This document shows positions 1 through 7,994 of a stretch of DNA of 32,611 nucleotides, piece after piece. Location: assembly GCA_016860685.1 (NCBI GenBank), contig BOJX01000030.1, positions 1 through 32,611 on the forward strand, in the 5' to 3' direction. A model generated the notes under the pieces. That model searched no databases and had not been told where the DNA came from. It was given only the letters and a program-made list of their open reading frames with translations. Numbering within the stretch: position 1 is the first letter of the stretch; every line of letters begins with the position of its first letter. The position numbers were made by a program, and so were the translations under genes. The stretch is from Planctomycetota bacterium (lineage in GTDB: Bacteria; Planctomycetota; Phycisphaerae; UBA1845).

Positions 1-2
1 GC

Positions 3-197
3 GGGTTGCGGCTGGGGCTGGAAATCTCGGGGCAGACCCTCGCGGGCATCGTGCTGGTCATATTCGGGTTGGCGATGACGCTGCCGTCGGTTTTCGCATT
101 GCGTTGCGTGCTGCTTTCGCGCGACCTGCCGCCGCTGGACCGATCGCGCCTGGGGCGCGAGGCGTGGGAGGAGTACGAGCGCCGCAGACGCCGGTGA
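3..197 (+). CDS. 3' end of a small or larger membrane protein (partial, runs off left edge)
   Basis: The frame is open from the left edge to TGA at 195-197, so the true start is probably outside the window. A TTG at 6 is only the first possible start seen. The visible 64 residues contain one hydrophobic segment (AGIVLVIFGLAMTLPSVFAL) followed by a tail ending in five arginines that would be cytoplasmic under the positive-inside rule. No family is recognised. It converges on the next gene, with a hairpin between them. Confidence 0.5.
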   Translation, partial: GLRLGLEISGQTLAGIVLVIFGLAMTLPSVFALRCVLLSRDLPPLDRSRLGREAWEEYERRRRR

Positions 198-246
198 CGC
201 CGCGGAGCGCAGAGCGATCCTCAACCCGACACGCGCCGAGAACGAA

Positions 247-280
247 GCAGGCCGCGCCTCATGCCTGAAGCGCGGCCTGC
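247..280. terminator. Hairpin between convergent genes, probable bidirectional terminator
   Basis: GCAGGCCGCGC at 247-257 pairs perfectly with GCGCGGCCTGC at 270-280 across a 12-nt loop, giving an 11-bp GC-rich stem. It lies between a plus-strand stop at 197 and a minus-strand stop at 316. There is no T-tract on either side, so it may only block or protect transcript 3' ends. Confidence 0.45.
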
Positions 281-315
281 GAACCCGCCTGGATCAATTC
301 GCCCTGAACCGCCCG

Positions 316-2124
316 TTACGGACAGGTGACCGTCTCCGGTCCGCGGCATCCGTTCGGCGCATCGAGCGAGACCGTGTGCGTTCCGCTGAAACAGCAGATC
401 GCGATCTTCGCGCTGCGCCCGCTGACGGTCGTGTTGTAAGGCGTGCCGTCGATCGACATCGTCACGGGCAGGCCGTCATGCGACGTGTCGGTGAAGACGA
501 GCTTTCCGACGATCTTGCCGCTGCTCTTGCATGTGCCCTTGAACTTCTTGATGTCGTCGCAGATGTTTCCCCCGCCGCAGTCGCTGACCTGGAAGCTGGC
601 GATCCACGTCGCCCACGTTCCGCCGCCGATCGCGTACTCGCCGACCGACCAGAACGTCGTGTCGTCCACCGGGTCCACCTTCGTGTCGAAGTAGTCGCCC
701 CAGCGCCCGCCGTTGTAACCGCTCGTACTCAGCGCGACCTGTGTCAGCGCCCCCATCGTCCCCGGTGCGTCGCTCGACTGACGACCGGTGACCTGGACGC
801 TGGCCCGCGTCGAGCTGCTGCTCATCGCCATCACCATCCCGACGTCGCCGCACTTGTTCTCCGCCAGCGCGGGGAACCACGTATGCACGCCGCTTCCGCC
901 GTCCACGTTGCCCGATTGCGTCAGCGACGGCGAGCCGCTCGTCGGCCAGGTATTCGTGGCGAACTGATACCAGCGCGCCTGGTTCTTGCTGTTGAGGCGG
1001 ACGCCGTGGCCCGCATAAAGCCGCCCGCCCCGGTACGCCACGTTAATGATGCGCCCGTCCAGTACGTCGATCGTGCTGCCGCCCGAGTTCGGCGCGCCGC
1101 CCGTCGGATACGAGTAGCTCGGGACCGTCACGTTGGCGCTGACCAGTGACGGCGTCCCCAGCGGGTCGCGGATCGCGTGCAGACGGATCTGCGTCGTGCT
1201 CCAGTCCTGGGCGAAAAACGGCGCCACCGGCGAATCATGACACGTCGCCGCCTGCACCGAGTACGCCGAACCGTCGCGGATGTCCGTGTACGTCGCCGGA
1301 TTGCCCACCAGCAGTGGCGTCTTGTTGAACGTGCGGAACACCGCCCCGGCGAAACCGCCGCAGTTCCCGTTCAGGCGGAACAGGTTGCCCGTGACGTAAT
1401 ACGCCCGGTGGTCATACCCGAAGCCCGGATAGTCCACCCAGTACTGGCAGCCGTTGGCGGAAATCCGCGCGTCCGTCCGGTATTTGTACCACGTGCCGTG
1501 CGGATTGCTGTCGTCCGACACCGCGATGTCGATGAACGCCTGCGTCGAGCCGTAAACCTCCAGCGCGACGACCACGAAGCGGTTCTCATAGGGGTCGTAG
1601 AAGCACTTCGGATCGAACGTGAAGTTGCCCGCGCCGACGTCCTCGAAGAAGCCCGGATTGCCCGTGTTGTCGAGGTTCTGCGAAAACTCCAGCGCGCCCG
1701 TCGATTTGTTGAAGAACGCGATTGCCATGTTCACCGTCTCGACCACGTGCGAAGGTCCGACCGCGATCGTCGGGTCCGGCGGCGTCCACGGCGTTTGCTG
1801 AACCCCCGGGAAGAACGCTCCCGGAGTCGTGCGCACCTGGTCGGACAGCCCGCCGGCGGCCAGATCATTCTGGCCCTTCTCCCGGCGGACCTTCAGGTCC
1901 GGACGAGCGTGCGGCGGAAGGTGCTCCTTCACCAGCGTGACCGCGCCCTTCCAGTCCGTAAAAGCCTGAATCTGCGGCTGAACCGTGCTCGTGTCTGAAA
2001 TCACGACCGGCGCCTCGCCTCGGGCGACGGCCCCCTCCGCCGTCAGGTCCGATTGCGCCAGCGCGACCCCGCCTGTCGCCACGGCGCCCGCAGCGACGAA
2101 CGCCACCATCCAACTCCTTCGCAT
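316..2124 (-). CDS. Secreted protein, beta-propeller-like, with small C-terminal Cys-rich beta domain
   Basis: About 602 residues. The start MRRSWMVAF was chosen because an AGGAGGAG ribosome binding site sits just upstream; the frame could start 14 codons earlier but without such a site. The N-terminus is a classical signal peptide ending near ALAQS, so the protein is exported. The middle is rich in Gly, Asn, Ser and aromatics, with blocks such as PPDPTIAVGPSHVVE, FDPKCFYDPYENRFVVV and GRWGDYFDTKVDP, which recur in secreted propeller-like proteins of environmental bacteria. The last 80 or so residues (from CDDIKKFKGTCKSSG) form a separate small domain with several cysteines. A related domain ends the protein at 18635-19336. 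No catalytic motif is recognised, so no enzymatic role is claimed. Confidence 0.8.
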   Translation of the reverse strand: MRRSWMVAFVAAGAVATGGVALAQSDLTAEGAVARGEAPVVISDTSTVQPQIQAFTDWKGAVTLVKEHLPPHARPDLKVRREKGQNDLAAGGLSDQVRTTPGAFFPGVQQTPWTPPDPTIAVGPSHVVETVNMAIAFFNKSTGALEFSQNLDNTGNPGFFEDVGAGNFTFDPKCFYDPYENRFVVVALEVYGSTQAFIDIAVSDDSNPHGTWYKYRTDARISANGCQYWVDYPGFGYDHRAYYVTGNLFRLNGNCGGFAGAVFRTFNKTPLLVGNPATYTDIRDGSAYSVQAATCHDSPVAPFFAQDWSTTQIRLHAIRDPLGTPSLVSANVTVPSYSYPTGGAPNSGGSTIDVLDGRIINVAYRGGRLYAGHGVRLNSKNQARWYQFATNTWPTSGSPSLTQSGNVDGGSGVHTWFPALAENKCGDVGMVMAMSSSSTRASVQVTGRQSSDAPGTMGALTQVALSTSGYNGGRWGDYFDTKVDPVDDTTFWSVGEYAIGGGTWATWIASFQVSDCGGGNICDDIKKFKGTCKSSGKIVGKLVFTDTSHDGLPVTMSIDGTPYNTTVSGRSAKIAICCFSGTHTVSLDAPNGCRGPETVTCP

Positions 2125-2285
2125 GATGCTCCTCCTCAAACTGACCGGATGCCCCCCAACCAGCATCGACGCCCCTAACGCCGATCTGGCCCCCGCTCCA
2201 GTTTATCGAACGTTCCCCGCCGGCTCAATACGGATGACCGCTCCGCCGTCGGGATCAGGCAGGGCGAAGCGTTCCAGCCTTCTAC

Positions 2286-2304
2286 CCCCAAATCAAGCGT
2301 GAAT
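2286..2304 (+). repeat. Left terminal inverted repeat of the IS1380-family element
   Basis: This 19-nt end matches the reverse complement of 3114-3132 at 17 positions. The two mismatches are adjacent, next to the outer G/C run. Confidence 0.75.
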
Positions 2305-2479
2305 GATCGGCCTTTTTCTGCGTCACGACCGCCGCGTTTGCGGCGCGCGGCGAGAGGTGGCGGCCGGGCGGTCGCTTAAGCGGCGGCAAGTTGTGGTTTG
2401 CGGCATGCACACCGCGACAGCGTTTTCACAAAGGCCCTTGCCAACCGAGGCATCCGGACCCCGGCATCCCTTTCCGAAT

Positions 2480-3011
2480 TCAACAGCGCAACGGACAGCA
2501 GCGGGCCTCCGCGGTCGGCAGCGGGCGGCACAACGCGTCCGCCGCTCGCAGCAGCACGTGTTGCCACGGATTCCACGACAGCAGTCTGAACACCACCCGC
2601 CGCCCCTCGCGGACCCCCAGCGCCGACATGCACCCCGTGTTTGAGCTGATCGATGAGGTTCTCCTGGTCGCACCGTCCGTGCGCCGTAGGCACGATCGTG
2701 GGCAGAATGTGTTCGCGATCATTGGTGATGGTGAAGACGTACCGGTAGTCCGTAAACAGCCGCTCCTGCCCCTTTTCCACCGCGATCCGCTTGCGCACCA
2801 CGATCATGCGGTACGAGCGGCGACACGCCTGCGGCGCGTGCTCGAACTCCGCCACCTCCTCGCCCAGCCCGCGGGCCTTGTCCGTCAGGTCGTAGCGGAT
2901 GTTCCGCGCCTTCAGCATCGGTCGCGGCTGATCCCCCCACGCCCGCTCCCGCAACCGCCACGCCATCCGCCGCTTACGTTGCGCCAGCTTTTTCGCTCTA
3001 CTCTTGCTCAC
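2480..3011 (-). pseudogene. IS1380-family transposase remnant (5'-truncated, internally deleted, frameshifted)
   Basis: Reading from a possible GTG at 3011 with AAGGAGG 8 nt upstream, the frame carries the family signature stretches EEVAEFEHAPQACRRSYRM, VVRKRIAVEKGQERLF and CDQENLIDQLKHGVH. The conserved text then jumps, in another frame, to RRVVFRLLSWNPWQHVLLRA, which is the extreme C-terminus of these transposases, ending at a stop at 2480. The section that normally lies between (the LVSNWAYMVMASLAW region and after) is gone, as is the N-terminal half with its first catalytic Asp. The product cannot be an active transposase. Family assignment rests on remembered motifs of the DDE IS1380 group and is fairly secure. 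Confidence 0.8.
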
Positions 3012-3113
3012 TCGACAGGCCTCCTTGCCGGACCGCGCGGCCGACGCCGCGCGGGTGTTGTTTCCCTGCAAAACACGGCATTTCGAGTGTTGTATTGCAC
3101 AAGAAGGCCAAGA

Positions 3114-3132
3114 ATTCACGCTTGATCAGGGG
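3114..3132 (-). repeat. Right terminal inverted repeat of the IS1380-family element
   Basis: Inverted partner of 2286-2304. It lies about 100 bp upstream of the remnant transposase start and is followed by CTAG. Confidence 0.75.
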
Positions 3133-3136
3133 CTAG

Positions 3137-3190
3137 CTTTCGCCTTTCGGCTTTCAATTTTCGCCTTTCAGCTTTCGCCTTTCAGCTTTC
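3137..3190. repeat. Degenerate CTTTC-type simple repeat
   Basis: About 54 nt built from irregular copies of CGCCTTTC and AGCTTTC, including two direct copies of GCCTTTCAGCTTTC. It is strongly pyrimidine-biased on the plus strand. It lies between the IS remnant and the stop of the next minus-strand gene. No function is assigned. Confidence 0.6.
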
Positions 3191-3241
3191 CTGGGGCGCG
3201 CCGCCACCTGCGCCCCGCCCACGACCGCCTCTTCCTCCTCC

Positions 3242-4012
3242 CTACTTCTTCCCCTCCGCCTGCGCCTTGTGACTGTGATAGACCTCAGCATAGGCGGGCA
3301 TGTGCTCGATGAAGAGCTGCGCGGAGCCCGGGCCCGCCGGATTGCGCCAGTCGTAAAGCATCTCGCAGGCGATGGCGAACCATGTGCCCATGATGGCGCC
3401 GGCGTCCGACATGCGCATCAGCGAAGCCGTCTGCGTATCCGCGTTCATCGAACCCGAGGCGTCCACGACGACGTACACTTCGTAGCCCGCGTCCAGCGCC
3501 GACAACGTCGCAAAGGCCACGCAGACATCCGTGGTGATGCCTGACATGACGATCTTCTTTCTTCCGGTCTTTTTGATCGCCTCGACGAAATCCGCGTTCT
3601 CCCACGCGTTGATCTGTCCCGGACGGGAGATCAGCGGGGCGTCCGGCAACAGCGCCAGCACTTCGGGGAGGAAAGGCCCGTTCGGTCCCGTCTCGGCGCT
3701 CGTCGTGATGACGCTCGGAACATTGTGAAGCTTCGCGGTCTTCGCCAGGGCGATGACCATGTTCTTGAACTCCGTCGGCCGAGCGCTGTCGACCAGGTTC
3801 ATGAGACCCGTCTGATGATCGATGAACGCGAACACGCAGTTGTCCGGCGTCCACCGCTCGCGCTTCCCGCCCGATGCCCAGGTCGGCGAGGATTTCGATG
3901 CCGAATCCTGCGGACCGGGCGTCGCCCCCGCGCGGGTCCAGGCGGAATAACCCGATCCCAGCAGACTGACGGCGCAAAGCCCGATGACCCACGTTGAAAT
4001 ACGTCCTCTCAT
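3242..4012 (-). CDS. Exported isochorismatase-family cysteine hydrolase (YcaC-like)
   Basis: 256 residues. The ATG is preceded by AAAGGAGT at good spacing. Residues 1-24 form a signal peptide, so this copy is probably periplasmic, whereas most family members are cytosolic. The domain begins near residue 57: Asp65 in AFIDHQTGL and Cys164 in GITTDVCVAF match the catalytic Asp and Cys, and SRPGQINAWEN matches the third conserved block. YcaC-like members hydrolyse small amides or esters of uncertain identity, so the substrate is not known here. It lies 95 bp downstream of a broken SDR gene and near a pirin on the same strand, a grouping that would fit detoxification of oxidised small molecules (inference). 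Confidence 0.85.
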   Translation of the reverse strand: MRGRISTWVIGLCAVSLLGSGYSAWTRAGATPGPQDSASKSSPTWASGGKRERWTPDNCVFAFIDHQTGLMNLVDSARPTEFKNMVIALAKTAKLHNVPSVITTSAETGPNGPFLPEVLALLPDAPLISRPGQINAWENADFVEAIKKTGRKKIVMSGITTDVCVAFATLSALDAGYEVYVVVDASGSMNADTQTASLMRMSDAGAIMGTWFAIACEMLYDWRNPAGPGSAQLFIEHMPAYAEVYHSHKAQAEGKK

Positions 4013-4107
4013 CGTTGACTCCTTTAAAGAAGACCCTCTCCGTTTTGTTCGACGAAACCGCTACCGCCGCGCGGCGGTGACCCCGCTCGAACGGATTCCC
4101 TAATCGT

Positions 4108-4852
4108 TTACGCCGCGAAACCTCCGTCGATGGTCAGGCACACACCGGTGACAAAGGCAGCCTCAGGGCTCGCGAGATATGCGACCATGCCGGCGATTTC
4201 ATCCGCGCGTCCGTAGCGCGGCAGCGCCATGAGCTTCTTCAGACCGTCCGCGAATTCCCCCTCATCAGGGTTCATGTCCGTGTCCACCGGACCCGGTTGA
4301 ACGCAATTGACGGTGATCCCGCGCGGGCCCAGATCTCGCGCCAATCCGCGCGTCAGCCCCGCGACCGCGGCCTTGCTCATCGCGTAGACGCTTCCGCCAG
4401 AGAACGGCATGCGGTCGGCGTTGACGCTGCCGATGGCGATGATCCACCCGCCGTCCTTCATGCGCCGCGCCGCCTCCTGCGAGGCGACGAATACGGCGCG
4501 GACGTTGATCGCGAACGTGCGATCGAATTCTTCGAGAGAAAAACTCTCGATCGGCTGGACCACGGCGATGCCCGCATTGTTCACCAGGATGTCAAACCCG
4601 CCGAAGGCTTTGACCGTCTCGACGACGGCGTTTCTCGTCGCGGCGGCGTCGGCGCTGTCGGCGCGGATCGCCAAGACGCGTCCCCCGTCTTTCTGAATGC
4701 CGCTGACGAGTTCATCCGCCTGGGGTTTCGAGTTGGCGTAGGTGAACACGATCGCCGCCCCTTCACGGGCCAGCCGTTTCGCAATCGCCCCCCCCGATCC
4801 CGCGCGAACCGCCGGTCACCAGCGCCATCTTATTCGTCAAGGATTTCGTCAT
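4108..4852 (-). pseudogene. SDR-family oxidoreductase, frameshifted in a G8 run
   Basis: The intact gene would start at ATG 4852, with AAGGTGG about 7 nt upstream, and read MTKSLTNKMALVTGGSRGIG. At that point the strand has eight G residues (C8 at 4788-4795 on the plus strand). Seven would continue in frame as GGAIAKRLAREGAAIVFTYA, whereas eight shift into another frame. The remaining frame (4108-4749) carries a complete SDR body: NNAG, the Ser of IAIGSVNAD, the YAMSK Tyr/Lys pair and a GG-rich C-terminus, all typical of FabG-like NAD(P)-dependent reductases. Without the N-terminus the cofactor glycine motif TGGSRGIG is lost. This is a real pseudogene, a slippage-variable gene, or a one-base sequence error. 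Confidence 0.75.
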
Positions 4853-4867
4853 CAAGGATCCACCTTG

Positions 4868-5566
4868 TTAAGCGAGGTCGAAAAGCAGAACCTCGGCATC
4901 GCCTGCCGCTGCCACCACGATCTGGGGATGTTCCGTCAGCGACGCGCCGTCCCCCGCGACAAGGCGCTGCCCGTCAAGATCAACTTCTCCTCGCGTCACC
5001 TGCACCCACGCCCCGCGCCCCGGCGCCAGATCATGACGCGCTCTCTGCCCAGCGCGCAGCGCCGACACCAGCAGCCGGGCGTCCTGGTTGATGCGGATCG
5101 AACCGTCGCGTCCGTCGCCGGACGCCAGCAGCGTCAGCCGGCCCGATTCCGCCAGCGAGGGGAAACGGCGCTGTTCGTAGGTCGGCGGCGCGCCGCGTCG
5201 ATCGGGTTTGATCCAGATCTGAATCAGATGCACCGGCTCGGTCGTCGAGGAATTGAACTCGCTGTGTTCGACCCCGGTTCCGGCGGCCATGTATTGCACG
5301 TCGCCGGGGCGGATCCGGCCGCGGTTGCCGAGACTGTCCTGATGCTCGAGTTCACCGGAAAGGGCGTAGGTCAGGATTTCCATGTCCCGATGCGGATGCA
5401 TCCCGAAGCCCTGTCCCGGCGCGACGCGATCCTCGTTGATCACGCGCAGCGAGCGAAACCCGCGATAACGGGAATCCTGATAATCTCCGAAGGAAAACGT
5501 GTGATAGGTGTCGAGCCAGCCGTGATCGAAGCGGCCTCGGTCGACGCCGCGACGGATCGTCATCAT
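4868..5566 (-). CDS. Pirin-family protein (YhhW-like cupin)
   Basis: About 232 residues. The paired ATGs at 5566 and 5563 are preceded by GAGG; the frame extends 19 codons further but without a ribosome site. The N-terminal cupin has the pirin pattern DTYHTFSFGDY, then HPHRDMEILTYALSGELEHQ and VEHSEFN, giving the His/His/His/Glu metal ligands. The C-terminal cupin is shorter and lacks an obvious ligand set, as is usual in the family. Some pirins (YhhW of E. coli) oxidise quercetin in vitro; others regulate transcription or metabolism, so the role here is open. It is the upstream member of the minus-strand SDR and hydrolase cluster. Confidence 0.85.
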   Translation of the reverse strand: MMTIRRGVDRGRFDHGWLDTYHTFSFGDYQDSRYRGFRSLRVINEDRVAPGQGFGMHPHRDMEILTYALSGELEHQDSLGNRGRIRPGDVQYMAAGTGVEHSEFNSSTTEPVHLIQIWIKPDRRGAPPTYEQRRFPSLAESGRLTLLASGDGRDGSIRINQDARLLVSALRAGQRARHDLAPGRGAWVQVTRGEVDLDGQRLVAGDGASLTEHPQIVVAAAGDAEVLLFDLA

Positions 5567-5929
5567 GCCTCGTGTCCCCTGATTCCGCCGCGTCGCACGT
5601 GCACAGCGCGGTCCCTGCGACATCCTGCGCCGCCCCCTGGGGAGAACCTTCCGCGTCCGCGACCTCCCCCTCCTTCAGGGGCAACGCCAGGATGAGCACA
5701 CTGTAGTGCAACCCCGGCCCGAGGAACAGCCCGCAGCGCGTGGGGCGCGGCGTCTTCCACTTCACCGGTCGGGTCGCCTTGCGCCGCAACGCCGCGCGAT
5801 GCACCGGGGCGCGATTGACACTCCCCGCCCGATTCCGCGACAATAAGCCCGTTCGGATCGCCGAGGCCGGGGCGCTCTGACCCGGACCGGGCACAAGGGG
5901 ATCGAGAACCGACTCTCAAGGAGAACACC
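5567..5929. other. Divergent intergenic region between pirin and aldehyde dehydrogenase
   Basis: No supported gene is visible. Several frames are open because of high GC, but none has a ribosome site or a recognisable sequence. The right half holds a promoter-like pair at 5815-5844 reading toward the dehydrogenase, and AAGGAG lies about 7 nt before its ATG. Confidence 0.5.
5815..5844 (+). promoter_or_regulatory. Possible sigma70-type promoter for the aldehyde dehydrogenase
   Basis: TTGACA (5815-5820) is a perfect -35, followed by an 18-nt spacer and GACAAT (5839-5844, 4 of 6 to TATAAT). It would leave a leader of about 80 nt before the ATG at 5930. Confidence 0.45.
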
Positions 5930-7402
5930 ATGTCCGCGACCGCAACCGCCGTTCAGCCGCCGAAAGTCCGTCAGACGCGCATGCTCATCAATAACGAGTG
6001 GTGCGACGCCGCATCGGGCAAGACCTTCCCCACCGTCAACCCCGCCACCGGCGACGTGATCGCCCAGGTCGCCGAAGCGGATGCGGAAGACGTCAACCGC
6101 GCAGTCAAAGCCGCGCGCACCGCCTTCGACGCCGGCAAGTGGGCGAAGACCACCGCCAGCAAACGCGGCTACCTCCTCAACAAACTCGCCGACCTGATCG
6201 AGGCGAACAAGGAGGAGCTTGCAGCGCTGGAGTCGCTCGACAACGGCAAACCGTACCGCGACGCCATCGCCGCGGACCTGCCGCTGACCGTCGCCTGCTA
6301 CCGCTACTACGCCGGGTGGGCGGATAAGATTCACGGTAAGACCATCCCCATCAACGGGCCGTACTTCTGCTACACACGGCATGAACCGGTCGGCGTCGCG
6401 GGGCAGATCATTCCGTGGAACTTCCCGCTGCTCATGCAGGCGTGGAAACTCGGTCCGGCGCTGGCGTGCGGATGCACCACGGTGCTGAAGGTCGCGGAGC
6501 AGACGCCGCTGTCCGCGCTGCGCGTGGGCGAACTCATCGTCGAGGCCGGGTTCCCGCCGGGCGTGGTGAACATCCTGCCGGGCTACGGTCCCACGGCCGG
6601 TGCGGCGCTCGCGCGCCACATGGACGTGGACAAGGTCGCGTTCACCGGCTCGACGGAGGTCGGCCACCTCATCATGAAGGCCTCCGCCGAGAGCAACCTC
6701 AAACGCGTGACGCTCGAACTCGGCGGGAAAAGTCCGAACATCGTCTTCGCCGACGCGGACATGGACCAGGCCATCGAAGGGGCGCATTTCGCGCTCTTCT
6801 TCAATCAGGGGCAGTGCTGCTGCGCCGGCTCGCGGTTGTACGTCGAGGAACGGTGCTACGACGAGTTCGTGGCGAAGAGCGTCGAGCGCGCCAAGAAGCG
6901 CAAAGTCGGCGATCCCTTCGACGCCTCCGTCGAGCAGGGCCCGCAGGTGGACGAGGACCAGTTCAAGAAGGTGATGTCCTACATCGAAGCGGGCAAGAAG
7001 GAAGGCGCGAAGATGCTCACCGGCGGCGGGCGCGTCGGGTCGAAAGGATACTTCGTCGAGCCGACCGTTTTCGCCGACGTGCAGGACAACATGAAGATCG
7101 CCCAAGAGGAAATCTTCGGCCCGGTGATGAGCATCATCAAGTTCAAGGACACGGCCGACGTCATCAAGCGCGCGAACTCCAACATGTACGGTCTGGCGGC
7201 GGCGGTCTGGACGAAGGACATCTCCAAGGCGCACGCGATCGCCAACGGCGTCCGCGCCGGGACGGTCTGGGTGAACTGCTACGACGTCTTCGACGCGGCG
7301 GCGCCCTTCGGCGGGTTCAAGCGCTCCGGCATCGGCCGCGAACTGGGCGAGTACGGGTTGCAGGCGTACACGGAGGTGAAGACGGTGACGGTGAAGTTGT
7401 AG
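5930..7402 (+). CDS. NAD(P)-dependent aldehyde dehydrogenase, ALDH1/2-like
   Basis: 490 residues, the normal length. The ATG has AAGGAG about 7 nt upstream. It oxidises aldehydes to acids in the cytosol. Visible motifs are [10 protein letters not shown] (oxyanion Asn164), GFTG-type AFTGSTEVG in the Rossmann region, the catalytic base Glu263 in LELGGKSPN, the nucleophile within Cys296-298 ([12 protein letters not shown]), and EIFGPVMSI. The triple-Cys active site and the [18 protein letters not shown] start are closest to the ALDH1/ALDH2 group, which accepts retinal, acetaldehyde and other aldehydes; the substrate here is not known. It is transcribed away from the pirin cluster and is probably monocistronic, being followed by about 590 bp without a gene. 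Confidence 0.92.
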   Translation: MSATATAVQPPKVRQTRMLINNEWCDAASGKTFPTVNPATGDVIAQVAEADAEDVNRAVKAARTAFDAGKWAKTTASKRGYLLNKLADLIEANKEELAALESLDNGKPYRDAIAADLPLTVACYRYYAGWADKIHGKTIPINGPYFCYTRHEPVGVAGQIIPWNFPLLMQAWKLGPALACGCTTVLKVAEQTPLSALRVGELIVEAGFPPGVVNILPGYGPTAGAALARHMDVDKVAFTGSTEVGHLIMKASAESNLKRVTLELGGKSPNIVFADADMDQAIEGAHFALFFNQGQCCCAGSRLYVEERCYDEFVAKSVERAKKRKVGDPFDASVEQGPQVDEDQFKKVMSYIEAGKKEGAKMLTGGGRVGSKGYFVEPTVFADVQDNMKIAQEEIFGPVMSIIKFKDTADVIKRANSNMYGLAAAVWTKDISKAHAIANGVRAGTVWVNCYDVFDAAAPFGGFKRSGIGRELGEYGLQAYTEVKTVTVKL

Positions 7403-7994
7403 CCGGAGAGAGGAAGGCCCTTCTCGGGGAGACGGTGTATTCTCCTGAAGGTTCCGCTGATTCCTGGGCCATAGCCCGGAGGCGGGCAGACGGTGACCTC
7501 CCCGTTGCCGCCGGAGTCGTGACCGAGGGCGACCCCGCGGCCGAGGCGCTGGCGAACGTGCATGATCCGCTTGCGGCGGTCCTGGAGCGACCCCAAGATA
7601 AAGGCCGCTGCTTACCACCGGCTGACATGGAACTGACGGAGGAAAGCGGTCCTGTCCCGGAGGGTCGCGCTGCCCTTTTTCAACGGGCGGTTAAGACCGG
7701 CGGAGAGTTCTCCGGGGCTACGCCTGCCGGAGAGTTCTCCGGGCTGCGAACACCGGAGAGTCCTCCGGCGCACAACACCTCCCGCCCCGCAGGATGGCGC
7801 CAGGCGGGGTCATGCGATTCCAACGCCCGGCCACCGGAGCCAGATCAAGACTGAAGACGCGCTTCCTCACGGGTGCGGCTTGGTGAAGGCTTGACGGTCT
7901 CTTTGCTCGGCAGGTTCAGTTTCGGAATCCTTGACGCGGAGAAGGTGCGTGCGGATTCTGCCTTCGGCGAGTGTCGTTGAGCAGGAGAATCATC
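7403..7994. other. Long intergenic region with tandem palindromes
   Basis: No gene is supported over nearly 600 bp. Open frames here have no ribosome site or recognisable sequence. The distinctive content is the three palindromes at 7700-7768. The region ends with CAGGAGA upstream of the esterase ATG. It may include decayed coding sequence. Confidence 0.5.
7700..7768. repeat. Three tandem 16-bp palindromes at 26-27 bp spacing
   Basis: GCGGAGAGTTCTCCGG (7700-7715), CCGGAGAGTTCTCCGG (7727-7742) and CCGGAGAGTCCTCCGG (7753-7768) are near-perfect palindromes, with starts 27 and 26 bp apart and unrelated linkers. Such an arrangement resembles a multi-site operator or a cluster of RNA hairpins. It lies about 230 bp upstream of the esterase ATG and 300 bp downstream of the dehydrogenase stop. 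Confidence 0.65.

Larger units (their letters stand above)
2286..3132. mobile_element. Internally deleted IS1380-family element with both terminal inverted repeats
   Basis: CCCCAAATCAAGCGTGAAT (2286-2304) and ATTCACGCTTGATCAGGGG (3114-3132) are inverted copies matching at 17 of 19 positions, and they enclose an IS1380-type transposase remnant. At about 847 bp the element is roughly half the usual size of the family. Flanking tetranucleotides CTAC (2282-2285) and CTAG (3133-3136) could be an imperfect target duplication. Intact ends around a dead gene mean it could still be moved by a transposase supplied from elsewhere, which is an inference. Confidence 0.75.

Noticed and set aside
5762-7618. 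Long minus-strand frame opposite the aldehyde dehydrogenase
   Set aside because: Arg/His/Val-rich low-information text without domains; it mirrors the codon bias of the real gene in GC-rich DNA.
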